From Deltaproteobacteria bacterium (GTDB lineage: Bacteria > Myxococcota_A > Polyangia > Polyangiales > JADZFZ01): a DNA stretch of 48,183 nucleotides. Within the stretch, counting starts at the first letter, position 1, and each line of letters starts with the position of its first letter. Positions 33,163 through 41,986 of the stretch are shown piece after piece. The DNA lies in contig JADZFZ010000904.1 of the NCBI GenBank assembly GCA_020854145.1, positions 1 to 48,183 on the forward strand. The letters are read 5' to 3'. The notes beneath the pieces were generated by a model, which was given only the letters and a program-made list of their open reading frames with translations, was not told the origin of the DNA and did no database searches. A program made the translations under genes and the position numbers.

Positions 33163-34401
33163 ATGAATGCCGCCGTGCGCGCGATCCTCCACGTGGACAT
33201 GGACGCGTTCTACGCGTCCGTCGAGCAACGCGACGAACCCCGTCTGCGCGGACGGCCCGTCGTCGTCGGCGGCCGTTCGCGACGCGGCGTCGTAGCGGCA
33301 GCTTCGTACGAAGCCCGCCCGTACGGCGTTCGCTCGGCGATGCCGATGGGGGAGGCGCTGCGCCGATGCCCGGACGCCGTCGTCGTCCCACCTCGCATGG
33401 GGCGTTACGCCGAGGTGAGCGCACGGGTGTTCGACATCTTCCGGCGCTTCACGCCGCTCGTCGAAGGCCTCTCGCTCGACGAGGCGTTCCTCGACGTCAC
33501 GGCGAGCCGCAGTCTGTTCGGCGGTGCCGAGCCCATCGCGCGCCGGATCAAGGAGTCGATCCTCGCGGAGACGGGGCTCACCGCCTCTGCCGGCGTCGCA
33601 CCGTGCAAGTTCGTCGCGAAGGTCGCTAGCGATCTCCGCAAGCCCGATGGGCTCGTCGTGGTCGCGGAGCACGACGTCGCGAGCTTCCTCGACCCGCTGC
33701 CCATCGAGCGGATGTGGGGCGTCGGACAGAAGACCGCCCCTCGGCTCCGCGCCTCGGGCCTCGCCACGATCGGCGACCTCGCGCGCGCCGAGACGCGGAC
33801 GCTCGAAGGGCTGCTCGGGCGCTGGGGCACGGAGGTACAGCTGCTCGCACGCGGGATCGACGAGCGAGACGTCGTCCCCGGGATCGTGGCCAAGTCCGTC
33901 GGAGCCGAAGAGACCTACGAGAACGATCTCGTCGACATCGCGAGCATCGAACGTTGCCTTCTCGATCAATCGGCCCGCGTGGCTTCGCGCCTCGTCCACG
34001 AACGACTCTCTGGAACCGTCGTCGTCGTGAAGCTGAAGGACTCGGCGTTCCGCCTGTTCACGCGTCGGGCGACACTGCCGGAGCCCGTCGCCGACACCGA
34101 TTCCATCTTCGAGGCTGCTCGTTCCCTGGTCGCACGATTCCCCCTGCGCGGCAGGCGTTTCCGGCTGACCGGCGTCGCCGTGGCGGGATTGCGGGAGGGT
34201 CCGCCCTCACCGAGGTTGTTTCCGGATGCACGGGCCGAGAGGCGCCGCAGGGTCGAGCAGCTCACCGCCGACGTGACCGACCGATTCGGCGCACTCGGTC
34301 TGACGCGAGCCGCCTTGGTCGACCCCGAGCACGCCAGCCGAGCACCCGTGAACGTCGACCGCGTGCATCGCCGTCTCCGCGCCGACGAGCCCGAGGATTG
34401 A
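33163..34401 (+). CDS. dinB: DNA polymerase IV (Y-family, translesion)
   Basis: This Y-family polymerase copies damaged templates at low fidelity. It has 412 residues. Catalytic acids are Asp12 (in HVDMDAFYASVE), Asp106 and Glu107 (in LSLDEAFLD). Other landmarks: RGVVAAASYEARPYGVRSAM, CKFVAKVASDLRKPDGLVVV, the helix-hairpin-helix in LPIERMWGVGQKTAPRLRA, and the little-finger domain (residues about 240-345). The C-terminus (VDRVHRRLRADEPED) shows no clear beta-clamp motif. The ATG has only a weak ribosome binding site. The divergent PH-domain gene begins 15 bases away, and no LexA-type box was recognised. Confidence 0.93.
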   Translation: MNAAVRAILHVDMDAFYASVEQRDEPRLRGRPVVVGGRSRRGVVAAASYEARPYGVRSAMPMGEALRRCPDAVVVPPRMGRYAEVSARVFDIFRRFTPLVEGLSLDEAFLDVTASRSLFGGAEPIARRIKESILAETGLTASAGVAPCKFVAKVASDLRKPDGLVVVAEHDVASFLDPLPIERMWGVGQKTAPRLRASGLATIGDLARAETRTLEGLLGRWGTEVQLLARGIDERDVVPGIVAKSVGAEETYENDLVDIASIERCLLDQSARVASRLVHERLSGTVVVVKLKDSAFRLFTRRATLPEPVADTDSIFEAARSLVARFPLRGRRFRLTGVAVAGLREGPPSPRLFPDARAERRRRVEQLTADVTDRFGALGLTRAALVDPEHASRAPVNVDRVHRRLRADEPED

Positions 34402-34430
34402 ACCGCCGCGACGACTGCTATAACCGCTAC

Positions 34431-35519
34431 GTGCCACAACCGAGCGCGACTGCAGCCGCCGACGCCGTGCCTCTCGTGCCGCCCGTGTGGGGCCTCTTGC
34501 CCGAGCAGCTCGCGCACGCGCTCACGGCTCGCGGCATCCCGATCCGTGACGACGAGGCGCGGCGGGTGATTGCGCATCGCGTGGCCATCGACGGAGCACG
34601 CACCATCGTTCGGCGACCGCTCTCGCGCGCGCTCACCAGCGCCATCGCGCGCGCGTCGGATCCCTCGGACCTCGAGATCGTCGAGAAGGCCGTCGATCCA
34701 CACGACGGCTTCGTGAAGTACCTGTTTCGTTCGCCCGACGGCGCGCTGTCCGAGGCCGTGCGAATCCCGCTCGAGAAGCCCGGCTGCTTCAGCGTCTGCC
34801 TCTCGTCGCAGGTCGGGTGCGCGATGGGCTGCGTGTTCTGTGCGACGGGACGTCTCGGGCTCGACCGCAATCTGCGAGCCTGGGAGATGGTCCGCGCATT
34901 CTGCCGCGTACGCGACGAGGCCCCAGGACGCATCACCGGAGCGGTCTTCATGGGGCAAGGCGAGCCGTTCCACAACTACGACGAGGTCATTCACGCCGCC
35001 CGGATCCTCTCGCATCCGTGCGCGGGTCGAATCTCCGCGCAAGCCATCACCATCTCGACCGTGGGGCTCGTCCCGCAGATTCGCCGCTACACCGCCGAGG
35101 GGCATCGCTATCGATTGATCATCTCGCTCACGTCCGCCGTGCCCGCGCGGCGCGCGCAGCTGCTGCCCATCGCAGGTCGTTTCACCATCGAGGACGTCGC
35201 CGCCGCGATTCGAGAGCACGCGAGCCGCGCAAAGGGCCGCGTCACGGTCGCGTGGGTCGTGATGTCCGGGGTCAACACGGGCGACGACGAGGTCGATGCG
35301 CTCCGCTCGCTGCTCGGCGACGTGCCGCTGCGCCTCAACCTGATCGACGTGAACGACCCACGAGAGGGCGGTTATCGCCGCGCGAGCGACGAGGAGCGCA
35401 AGGGCTTCATGAACCGACTTCAGGTGCTCGGGGTCCCGCTCGTACGCAGGTACTCCGGCGGCGCCTCCCGCCACGCCGCGTGCGGGATGCTCGCCGCCGA
35501 GCGCATCGCTCCGGTCTGA
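34431..35519 (+). CDS. RlmN-like radical SAM 23S rRNA methyltransferase
   Basis: The protein has 362 residues from GTG 34431, 29 bases after dinB. RlmN makes 2-methyladenosine at A2503 of 23S rRNA. Present: Cys123 (in SVCLSSQVGC), the iron-sulfur cluster Cys at 130, 134 and 137 (CAMGCVFC), a GEP-type SAM motif in FMGQGEPFHNYDE, and the second essential Cys351 in HAACGML. So both Cys of the RlmN/Cfr mechanism are there. It differs from the usual RlmN in several conserved spots: MGQGEPFHN for MGMGEPLLN and SLTSA for SLHA. It may be a diverged paralogue rather than the housekeeping enzyme; the symbol is left empty for that reason. Confidence 0.8.
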   Translation: MPQPSATAAADAVPLVPPVWGLLPEQLAHALTARGIPIRDDEARRVIAHRVAIDGARTIVRRPLSRALTSAIARASDPSDLEIVEKAVDPHDGFVKYLFRSPDGALSEAVRIPLEKPGCFSVCLSSQVGCAMGCVFCATGRLGLDRNLRAWEMVRAFCRVRDEAPGRITGAVFMGQGEPFHNYDEVIHAARILSHPCAGRISAQAITISTVGLVPQIRRYTAEGHRYRLIISLTSAVPARRAQLLPIAGRFTIEDVAAAIREHASRAKGRVTVAWVVMSGVNTGDDEVDALRSLLGDVPLRLNLIDVNDPREGGYRRASDEERKGFMNRLQVLGVPLVRRYSGGASRHAACGMLAAERIAPV

Positions 35520-35551
35520 TTCGCAGCACCCGACCGGTCACGCAGACGTGG

Positions 35552-35815
35552 TCACGGCGACTCGGGCCCGACCGCTCCTTCACCGTCGCTCTCGGTCTCC
35601 GGCGTCGCTTGCCCTTCCTGCCCTCCCGGCTCGCCACTGCCTCCGTACGACTCGTCGCCGCCACCTGCGCTGCACGATGCCTCCGCGCCCGAGCTGCCGC
35701 CGGACGCCCCCGTGCTCGCAGGTGCCGGCTCGTCGGACGCGTCACCGCCGCCGCAACCCGCGGCAACGGCGCCCGCCAACACGATTGCGATCACCAAGCT
35801 CCAGTCACGAATCAT
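35552..35815 (-). CDS. Small Gly/Ser-rich lipoprotein
   Basis: The protein has 87 residues. The signal is MIRDWSLVIAIVLAGAVAAGC with lipobox AAGC (Cys21). The rest is low in complexity (Gly, Ser, Glu, Ala) with no fold expected. The ATG has a good ribosome binding site (GGAGGT, 6 bases before). It is convergent with the RlmN-like gene and divergent from the response regulator. Function unknown. Confidence 0.65.
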   Translation of the reverse strand: MIRDWSLVIAIVLAGAVAAGCGGGDASDEPAPASTGASGGSSGAEASCSAGGGDESYGGSGEPGGQEGQATPETESDGEGAVGPESP

Positions 35816-35938
35816 CGACTACCTCCGGAACTATCCAGGATGCCACGAAATCGGCTCCGGCCGCCCGCTCGGAAAGGCGTCTCTCCACGCGGAGAGTGCG
35901 TTGTGTCGTCACGAGCGACGGCGTAGCTTTCATCGGTC

Positions 35939-36379
35939 GTGTCCTCGTCCGAGGGAGCCTTCGTGCCCCCACGCGCGGGCCTCGTGCTCGTCGTCGACGA
36001 CGACGCATCCATCAGGCTCGTTGCCACGAGAATCCTGCAATATGGCGGTTATCGCGTCGGCTCCGCGAGCTCCGTGTCCGAGGCGCTCGACGTCTGTCAC
36101 GGCGAGCTGCCCGACCTCGTGCTGTGCGACTTCAACATGCCCGGTGCCGACGGCAGCGTGCTGCTCCGCGAGCTTCGCGCACGCCACGGCGTGGACGCTC
36201 CGCCATTCGCGTTCGTCACTGCGCATCACGGCGACGCTCGCCTCGCGACCTTGGACGGTGTGGCCGCGATCATTCCCAAGCCATTCACGATGGAGCAGAT
36301 CCTCGGGCTGGTCGCGAAGTTCGTCATCCCTCGTCCCGGCAGCATCGCAGCGATGAGGCTCACCGTTCCGACCAAGTGA
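35939..36379 (+). CDS. Single-domain response regulator
   Basis: The protein has 146 residues and is a receiver domain with no output domain. Acidic pocket VVDDDAS (19-24), phosphoacceptor Asp64 in VLCDFNMPG, Thr94 in FVTAHHG, and Lys114 in IIPKPF. The start is GTG 35939; a later GTG at 35963 would give a shorter form that still keeps the whole domain. No histidine kinase is encoded nearby, so its partner is elsewhere. It probably acts by protein contact. Confidence 0.88.
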   Translation: MSSSEGAFVPPRAGLVLVVDDDASIRLVATRILQYGGYRVGSASSVSEALDVCHGELPDLVLCDFNMPGADGSVLLRELRARHGVDAPPFAFVTAHHGDARLATLDGVAAIIPKPFTMEQILGLVAKFVIPRPGSIAAMRLTVPTK

Positions 36380-36404
36380 CGCAGGGATAGACGCTCCTCC
36401 GTGC

Positions 36405-36427
36405 CGATTCTCTCCGATCGGGAATCG
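36405..36427. terminator. Hairpin between the response regulator and thioredoxin-like genes
   Basis: CGATTC (36405-36410) and GAATCG (36422-36427) pair around an 11-base loop that contains the palindrome CCGATCGG. It lies between two convergent stops (36379 plus, 36453 minus), so it could serve both. Confidence 0.4.
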
Positions 36428-36452
36428 ACGCAGCCCCCGCCAGCACGGATCG

Positions 36453-36950
36453 TCAGCGGCGCGCGCGCGCGAGGAAGGCGAGGACTCGCTCGGGGTCGTG
36501 ACGGTCGCCGCGTTCGAGCGCGCCGGTCTCCTGGGTCGTGTGCAGCTGCCCGTCGGGCCGGAGCACCACGAGCACCGGTAATCCGTGTTGCATCGGGTTG
36601 CCGTATCGCTCGTTGATCGCGGCGTTGCGCCCCGAGCGGCGAGCCCCGGTGTCGACGTGGACCACGTGGAAGCCCGCGGCAATCGCGTCGCGCACGCGCG
36701 GCTCGTTGCGAAGCGTGTGCTCGAGCCGACGACACCACTTGCACCAGTTGCCACCGAAGAGGACGAGCACGCGTTTGCCGTCCGAACGCGCCCGCTCGAG
36801 GGCGCGAGCGATCTCGGCGCTCGCATCCGCATTCTCGTCGTAAGGACGCGCGACCTCCGGCGGCGGCCCCGCATCCTCCCCGGCGGCGCCATCCGTCGCG
36901 CTGCACGCACTTGCGACAATCGTCGCGACCACCAGAAACGTCCGCCTCAT
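36453..36950 (-). CDS. Thioredoxin-like lipoprotein
   Basis: The protein has 165 residues. The signal MRRTFLVVATIVASAC has lipobox ASAC (Cys16). The mature part is a thioredoxin fold: KRVLVLFGGNWCKWCRRLE carries the redox motif CKWC, with FHVVHVDTG and the cis-Pro turn GLPVLVVLRPDG. The GGNWCKWC context resembles the DUF255/thioredoxin_7 group. It is likely to work as a periplasmic thiol-disulfide protein, anchored to a membrane by lipid. The ATG at 36950 is chosen because the signal starts there. Confidence 0.82.
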   Translation of the reverse strand: MRRTFLVVATIVASACSATDGAAGEDAGPPPEVARPYDENADASAEIARALERARSDGKRVLVLFGGNWCKWCRRLEHTLRNEPRVRDAIAAGFHVVHVDTGARRSGRNAAINERYGNPMQHGLPVLVVLRPDGQLHTTQETGALERGDRHDPERVLAFLARARR

Positions 36951-37124
36951 CGCCACGCAACTACCGCGCGTCGCGACGTCCCGCCACTCGCGGCGGGCCG
37001 CACGCGAGATCTCTCGCGACCCACGAACGGAATGGTCGGAGCAGGTGGGCACGTATGAGAGACTGGCGCCTCCAACGATCGACACGCCGCCTCGGGGCGG
37101 AGCACAGGAACGAGGAACCGAACG

Positions 37125-38114
37125 ATGAGCGACGAACGGGAGAAGTCCTTCGACATCTTCGAGCTGATCACGGCCATCTTGCTGGGTCTGGGCGCAGTGG
37201 GGGGCGCCTTCGCCGGTTACCAAGCCGATCTCTGGGGCGGACAATCCGTCGAGGCTTATGGCGAGGCAGGCACGATGTCGACGCGTGCGTCGACCATCTT
37301 CAATCGAGACCTCTCTCAGGTCATCCGCGATCTGAACCTGGACGTCGAGGCGAAGAAGCAGGTCTTCGAGGCGATCTACACCGAAGACGACGCGGTGCAG
37401 GAGCGAACCTACGACGTCGCCCGCTGGATCTTCACGACGCAGATCAGCGACGACGCGTACGAAGCGCTCGGGCTCCCTCCCGAACCTCGGACGCACGCGC
37501 TGACGCAGCGCGCGGAGCTCGAAGCCGAGCTCGACCGACAGCAGGCCGAGGACGCTCGCCGCGCCGCCCAAGCTCCCGCGCCCGCACCGACCCCCGCCGC
37601 GCCGACCGAAGGCGGCGAAGAAGGAGGGGCGCAGCCAACCGCGCAGCCCGAGCAGCCCGCGCAACAGGCGGAAGAGGACGACGACGACGGTCCGCAGATC
37701 ACGCCGCAGCAGCTCGCCTCGACCTTCTTCCGCGACCTGAGCGAGGACCCCGAGTACCTCACCGGCATGCTGGCCGAGGGTGAGCAGATGTTCGCGGCCG
37801 CCGATCGGAAGTTCGGCGAAGGTCGCCGCGCCAACGAGGTCGGCGACGAGTTCGCGTACGTCGGCGTGCTCTACACCGTCGCGCTGTTCCTCGCCGGCAT
37901 CGCCCTCGTCTTCCGGAGCAAGGTCCGCTGGGCGTTCGTCGGGATGGGCGCCGTGGCGGTCGTGGTCTCCACGATCTACCTCGCCAGCCTCGAGCGCGCG
38001 GGTGGAGGCGGTGGTGGCGGCGCGCCGGCACCGACATCCGTCAGCGGCGTCGAGGAAGGCGACGGAGAAGAAGCGGACGGAGGCGCAGCGGCCGCCACCG
38101 GCGACGGCGGGTGA
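37125..38114 (+). CDS. Membrane protein with three helices and acidic Pro/Ala-rich loop
   Basis: The protein has 329 residues and is of unknown function. Helix 1 is near 12-32 (FELITAILLGLGAVGGAFAG), helix 2 near 243-263 and helix 3 near 268-290. Between helices 1 and 2 lies a 200-residue soluble part with a helical segment (ELEAELDRQQAEDARR), a low-complexity stretch rich in Ala, Pro, Glu and Gln, and an acidic run (EEDDDDGP). The tail is Gly/Glu-rich. The ATG has GAGGA 9 bases upstream. The stop codon is within an inverted repeat shared with the convergent gene. Confidence 0.7.
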   Translation: MSDEREKSFDIFELITAILLGLGAVGGAFAGYQADLWGGQSVEAYGEAGTMSTRASTIFNRDLSQVIRDLNLDVEAKKQVFEAIYTEDDAVQERTYDVARWIFTTQISDDAYEALGLPPEPRTHALTQRAELEAELDRQQAEDARRAAQAPAPAPTPAAPTEGGEEGGAQPTAQPEQPAQQAEEDDDDGPQITPQQLASTFFRDLSEDPEYLTGMLAEGEQMFAAADRKFGEGRRANEVGDEFAYVGVLYTVALFLAGIALVFRSKVRWAFVGMGAVAVVVSTIYLASLERAGGGGGGGAPAPTSVSGVEEGDGEEADGGAAAATGDGG

Positions 38115-38139
38115 TCACCGGCCGGAGCGCGTGATCACC
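38110..38139. repeat. Inverted repeat spanning two convergent stop codons
   Basis: GGTGATCAC (38110-38118) and GTGATCACC (38131-38139) are inverse copies, 12 bases apart. Each arm contains a stop codon: TGA 38112-38114 of the membrane protein gene, and TGA (complement of 38135-38137) of the dehydratase gene. The GTGATCAC core is itself palindromic. It is probably a shared terminator. Confidence 0.5.
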
Positions 38140-39094
38140 AGCGGAACCGATCGAGATCGACGTTGCCCCCGGAGAGCACGATTCCCACGCGCTCTCCGGG
38201 AACGTCGCGAAAGGCGTCGGACAGAACGACCGCGAGCGGGACTGCGCCACTGGGCTCGACCACGAGCTTCGTGCGCTCCCATAGAAGCCGCATCGCCCGG
38301 CGAATCGCGTCGTCGTCCACCACGATCACGCGCGCGACGACATCCCGCACGACGGGCCACGTGAGCGTGCCCAACGTCGTCAACAACCCGTCTGCGATGG
38401 TGCTCGGCTTGCCCGGTGAGTGTCCGAGCAACATCCCGGCGCTCTTCGAGCGCGCGGCGTCGTCGGCTCCCTCCGGCTCGCCGCCGATCACGAGCGTCTG
38501 CGGGCGCAGCTCCCGCAGCGCGAGCGCGATGCCGGACAACAGCCCACCGCCGCCGAGCGGCGCGACGACCACGTCGAGGTCGCCGTCGCACTGCTCGAGG
38601 AGCTCCAGCGCGACCGTGCCCTGCCCCGCGATCACACGGGCATCGTCGTAGGACGGCACCATCGCAGCGCCGGTCTCCGCGATCACCGCAGCGGCCGTGT
38701 CCTCACGGGACTGCAGGGTCGGGTCGCAGGGCACCACGCGAGCGCCATATCCCTCCACCGCGCGACGCTTCACGTCCGGCGCGTTTCTCGGCATCACGAC
38801 GTGCGCCGGGATCCCGCGCCGCTTGGCCGCGAGCGCCAGGGCCTGTGCGTGATTGCCGCTCGAATGCGTCACGACCCCCCTCGATGCCGACTCGGAATCG
38901 AGAGACAGGACGGCATTCGATGCGCCCCGGTACTTGAACGCTCCGACCTTCTGTAGATTCTCGCACTTCAGGAACAGGCGTCTCCCGGACATCGCATCGA
39001 GCGTCTCGCTCGTCATGACCGGAGTCCGGTGCACCACACCCGCGATGCGCGAATGAGCCAACCGAATCCCGGCGAGGTCGACCGCGAAGCTCAC
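38135..39094 (-). CDS. Threonine/serine dehydratase-like PLP enzyme
   Basis: The protein has 319 residues and is a fold-type II PLP enzyme of the threonine dehydratase / serine racemase group. Lys54 in GAFKYRGASN binds PLP; THSSGNHAQALALAAKRRG binds the substrate carboxylate; APLGGGGLLSG is the phosphate-binding glycine loop; the C-terminal VLSGGNVDLDRF is typical. There is no ACT regulatory domain, so it is like the catabolic or racemase type rather than biosynthetic IlvA. The start is GTG 39094, one base after the cstA stop, so the two are an operon; this fits a role in amino-acid use as carbon source. Racemase and dehydratase activity cannot be told apart by eye. Confidence 0.85.
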   Translation of the reverse strand: MSFAVDLAGIRLAHSRIAGVVHRTPVMTSETLDAMSGRRLFLKCENLQKVGAFKYRGASNAVLSLDSESASRGVVTHSSGNHAQALALAAKRRGIPAHVVMPRNAPDVKRRAVEGYGARVVPCDPTLQSREDTAAAVIAETGAAMVPSYDDARVIAGQGTVALELLEQCDGDLDVVVAPLGGGGLLSGIALALRELRPQTLVIGGEPEGADDAARSKSAGMLLGHSPGKPSTIADGLLTTLGTLTWPVVRDVVARVIVVDDDAIRRAMRLLWERTKLVVEPSGAVPLAVVLSDAFRDVPGERVGIVLSGGNVDLDRFRW

Positions 39095-39095
39095 G

Positions 39096-41216
39096 TCAAC
39101 CTACCGTCGCTGCCGATTGGGGAGCCGCACGACGAGCGATCAGCAACTTCCGCCACGTCGCCACCGCGTATCCCAGGATGAGGAACACGCAGACCAGGAG
39201 CAGGCAGACGAAGCCCGTGTCCACCCATCCCATGATCACCTTGTCCGGTAGGGGCGAGCGCGTCAGTGGGAGATAGATCGTCCAGACGCTCATGACGCCT
39301 GCCGAGATGGTCGTGGTTCCCACGAAGACGAGCGGGCAGAACGTCACGAGCGCGTATCTCGGCCCTCTCGTGCGCAGGATGTACGTCGTGCCCACGACGA
39401 GCGCGACCACGGCCAAGAGCTGATTGGCCACGCCGAACATCGGCCAGATCGTCTGCACGGATCCGGTCAAGAGGAACGTCGTCCACCCACCCACGACGAG
39501 CACCGTGGCCAGGATCCCCGCACGCAGGTTGCCCGTCTCGCCGAGTGGCTTGTACAGCTTGCCCAGGAACTCCTGGACGAGGAATCGCCCGACGCGCGTG
39601 CCGGTGTCGATCGTCGTCAGGATGAACAGCGCCTCGAACATGATCGCGAAGTGGTACCAATAGGCGAGCAACCCTTCGAGACCGCGCAAGAGGGGCAACC
39701 CGGCGAAGATTCGCGCCATGCCGACCGCGAGCGACACCCCGCCGCCCGTTCGTGCGGCGATCCGCTCCTTGGTCGAAGCCGCCAACCGAGGCAGCTCGGT
39801 CACGGGGACCCCGAGGCGCGAGAAGTCCTCGTTCGTCAGAGAGCTGGCCTCGTGCTCGGCGGGATCCACGTGATATCCCGCGGACGCGAGCGCGCGATTC
39901 GACAAGGACAGTGCGCTCGACAGCGGCACCGTCCTGCCCGCCAGCGCAGAGACACCCTCGCCGTCGCGCAGCCCGAGCAGCCTGCGGTCGCCCCGCGACA
40001 GCGCACCTCCCAGTCGTTCGAGCTCGGCACGGTCGCGAACCAGCCCTCGGCCACCCGCCGACCGCGTGCTGCCATCGGGGAACCGCACCTCGCCCGTGGC
40101 CAAGATCGGCACCGGCGGATCCGTGTTGATGGCGAGATAGTCGTCCTGAGGCAAGCTCGTTGCCGCGATCAGCGCGGTGAGCCCGACGAGGCCCTCCATC
40201 AACATGCCGCCATATCCGATGGGCCGAGCATGTGACTCCTTGTCGACCATCTTCGGTGTCGTCCCCGAGCTCACGAGCGCATGAAATCCGCTGATCGCGC
40301 CGCACGCGATGGTGACGAAGACGAACGGGAACAGCGGACCCTTCACGATGGGCCCTCCCCCGCTCACCCATTGCGAGAAGAGCGGAGCTTCGATTCTCGG
40401 GTTGACGAGCACGACCCCGACCACCAAGAGCGCGATGGTGCCGATCTTCAGGTAGCTCGACAGATAGTCTCTCGGACAGAGAAGCAGCCAGACCGGCAGC
40501 ACCGATGCGATGAACCCGTAGCCCGCGATGGCGAGCGTGATGGTCGTCCGGTCGAATCGGAGGTGCTCTCCGATGGGCGAGTCCTGCACCCACTTTCCGA
40601 CGACCAGCGCCACGAACAGGAGCACCACGCCCCCGAGCGTGCTCTCTCGAATCTTCCCTTTGCGGAACTTGTACGCCCAGATGCCCATCAGGAAGGCGAT
40701 CGGGATCGTCGCACCGACGGTGAACGTTCCCCACGCGCTCTCGGCCAGCGCTCCCACGACCACGATGCCGAGCCCCGCGATCGCGATGACGACGATGGCG
40801 AGAATCGCGACCATGGCCACGATCCCGGGCAGCGGACCGAGCTCTTCGCGGGCGATCTCTGCGAGCGAGCGGCCCTTGTGGCGGATGCTCGCCGACAGGA
40901 TCACGAAGTCGTGCACGGCGCCGGCGAGCACGACTCCTGCCAGCAACCACAGGAATCCCGGTGCGAAGCCGAACTGTGCTGCGAGCGTCGGACCGATGAG
41001 CGGTCCGGAGCCGCTGATCGCGGCGAAGTGGTGGCCGAAGAGAACCCACTTGTTCGTGGGCACGTAGTTGTGCCCGTCCGCCATCGTGTGCGCTGGCGTC
41101 GCCCGCGAATCGTCCAGCGCCAGGGCCTTCGCGGCGATGAACGCAGAGTAGTATCGGTAGGCGATCGCGAGCACGCACAGCGCGCCCAGCATCACCGGAG
41201 CTGCATGCAGTTCCAT
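39096..41216 (-). CDS. cstA: CstA-family carbon starvation transporter
   Basis: The protein has 706 residues from ATG 41216 (E. coli CstA: 701). The family moves peptides or pyruvate across the inner membrane. Many membrane helices are visible. Conserved parts: DGHNYVPTNKWVLFGHHFAA, GSGPLIGPTLAAQFG, GAVHDFVILSASIRHKGRSL, TIACGAISGFHALVSSGTTP, AFWYHF-like AYWYHFAIMFEALFILTTID, and TIWPMFGVANQLLA. Between about residues 385 and 510 there is a soluble stretch, roughly twice as long as the matching E. coli loop, with many charged residues (for example LVRDRAELERLGGALSRGDR). An upstream in-frame start would add 37 Arg-rich residues without similarity. It is followed by the dehydratase gene one base on. 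Confidence 0.9.
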   Translation of the reverse strand: MELHAAPVMLGALCVLAIAYRYYSAFIAAKALALDDSRATPAHTMADGHNYVPTNKWVLFGHHFAAISGSGPLIGPTLAAQFGFAPGFLWLLAGVVLAGAVHDFVILSASIRHKGRSLAEIAREELGPLPGIVAMVAILAIVVIAIAGLGIVVVGALAESAWGTFTVGATIPIAFLMGIWAYKFRKGKIRESTLGGVVLLFVALVVGKWVQDSPIGEHLRFDRTTITLAIAGYGFIASVLPVWLLLCPRDYLSSYLKIGTIALLVVGVVLVNPRIEAPLFSQWVSGGGPIVKGPLFPFVFVTIACGAISGFHALVSSGTTPKMVDKESHARPIGYGGMLMEGLVGLTALIAATSLPQDDYLAINTDPPVPILATGEVRFPDGSTRSAGGRGLVRDRAELERLGGALSRGDRRLLGLRDGEGVSALAGRTVPLSSALSLSNRALASAGYHVDPAEHEASSLTNEDFSRLGVPVTELPRLAASTKERIAARTGGGVSLAVGMARIFAGLPLLRGLEGLLAYWYHFAIMFEALFILTTIDTGTRVGRFLVQEFLGKLYKPLGETGNLRAGILATVLVVGGWTTFLLTGSVQTIWPMFGVANQLLAVVALVVGTTYILRTRGPRYALVTFCPLVFVGTTTISAGVMSVWTIYLPLTRSPLPDKVIMGWVDTGFVCLLLVCVFLILGYAVATWRKLLIARRAAPQSAATVG

Positions 41217-41266
41217 GTCGGGCCGCAGTGTAGCCGGTCGGTGTACCCTCGTGCGCGGACGGCGCG

Positions 41267-41983
41267 TTGTCTCGAACCTTCTCGACGATCGTCCCCTGCC
41301 TCGTTCTGGCGGGGTGCTGTTGCCCAATCGGCTCGTGGATGGACCGCGCCGCCGAGCGCTCCGCCGGTTCGCAGCCGACGGGCCCGACCGACCGGGTCAA
41401 TCCGCCTCCTGCGATTCCCGGCCCCGGCTCGTCGATCTCGTCTCTCCCACCCTCGTTGCCGCCCGCTCCCACGGCTCCGTCCTTCCCCATGCCGAGCGAC
41501 CCGTCGGCATCCGGCGCGCCGGCGGGGCCTTCCGCCGGGCCCGCCGGCCGTCCGCCTCCGGCACCGTTGGGGATTCCCGCCTGCGACGAGTACGCCCGAC
41601 TCGCGTGCAGCTGTCCCGACTCCGCCGTTCGCGATCCCCAGTGCGACGCAGCCCACGACTCGGTGGAGGCCTGGCGCCGTTCCCTCCCCGCCAGCCGCCA
41701 ATCCCTCGAGAGCATCTGCCCGCGGCTGCGCGACTCGGCGCGTCAGCTCTGCCCGCAGCGCACCGATCAGGACATCCCCACCCTCGGTGTGCCGAGCTGC
41801 GACGCCTACGCGCAGCGCGTGTGCACCTGCTCGTCAACCCTCGTCCGGGGCCCCCTCTGCGACTCGACACGTCGCAGGTTCCAGGACTACCGGGCATCCA
41901 TCGCCGCCGGCACCACGTCGCGAAGCCAAGCCGACGCCGAGTGCGCCGCACGTCTCCGGTCCATCTCCTCCGTCTGCCTCTGA
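41267..41983 (+). CDS. Cys-rich lipoprotein with a duplicated six-Cys module
   Basis: The protein has 238 residues. The start is a TTG (41267), with no clear ribosome binding site, chosen because a short signal follows: MSRTFSTIVPCLVLAGCC, lipobox LAGC. Residues about 35-100 are a Pro/Ser/Gly-rich linker. Two copies of a module follow: ACDEYARLACSCPDSAVRDP and SCDAYAQRVCTCSSTLVRGP, each with C-x7-C-x-C-x9-C and two later Cys. Each copy is about 60 residues. The pairs are likely to be disulfides. Function unknown. It lies 50 bases from the divergent cstA start and is convergent with the cytochrome gene, three bases between stops. Confidence 0.65.
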   Translation: MSRTFSTIVPCLVLAGCCCPIGSWMDRAAERSAGSQPTGPTDRVNPPPAIPGPGSSISSLPPSLPPAPTAPSFPMPSDPSASGAPAGPSAGPAGRPPPAPLGIPACDEYARLACSCPDSAVRDPQCDAAHDSVEAWRRSLPASRQSLESICPRLRDSARQLCPQRTDQDIPTLGVPSCDAYAQRVCTCSSTLVRGPLCDSTRRRFQDYRASIAAGTTSRSQADAECAARLRSISSVCL

Positions 41984-41986
41984 CCC

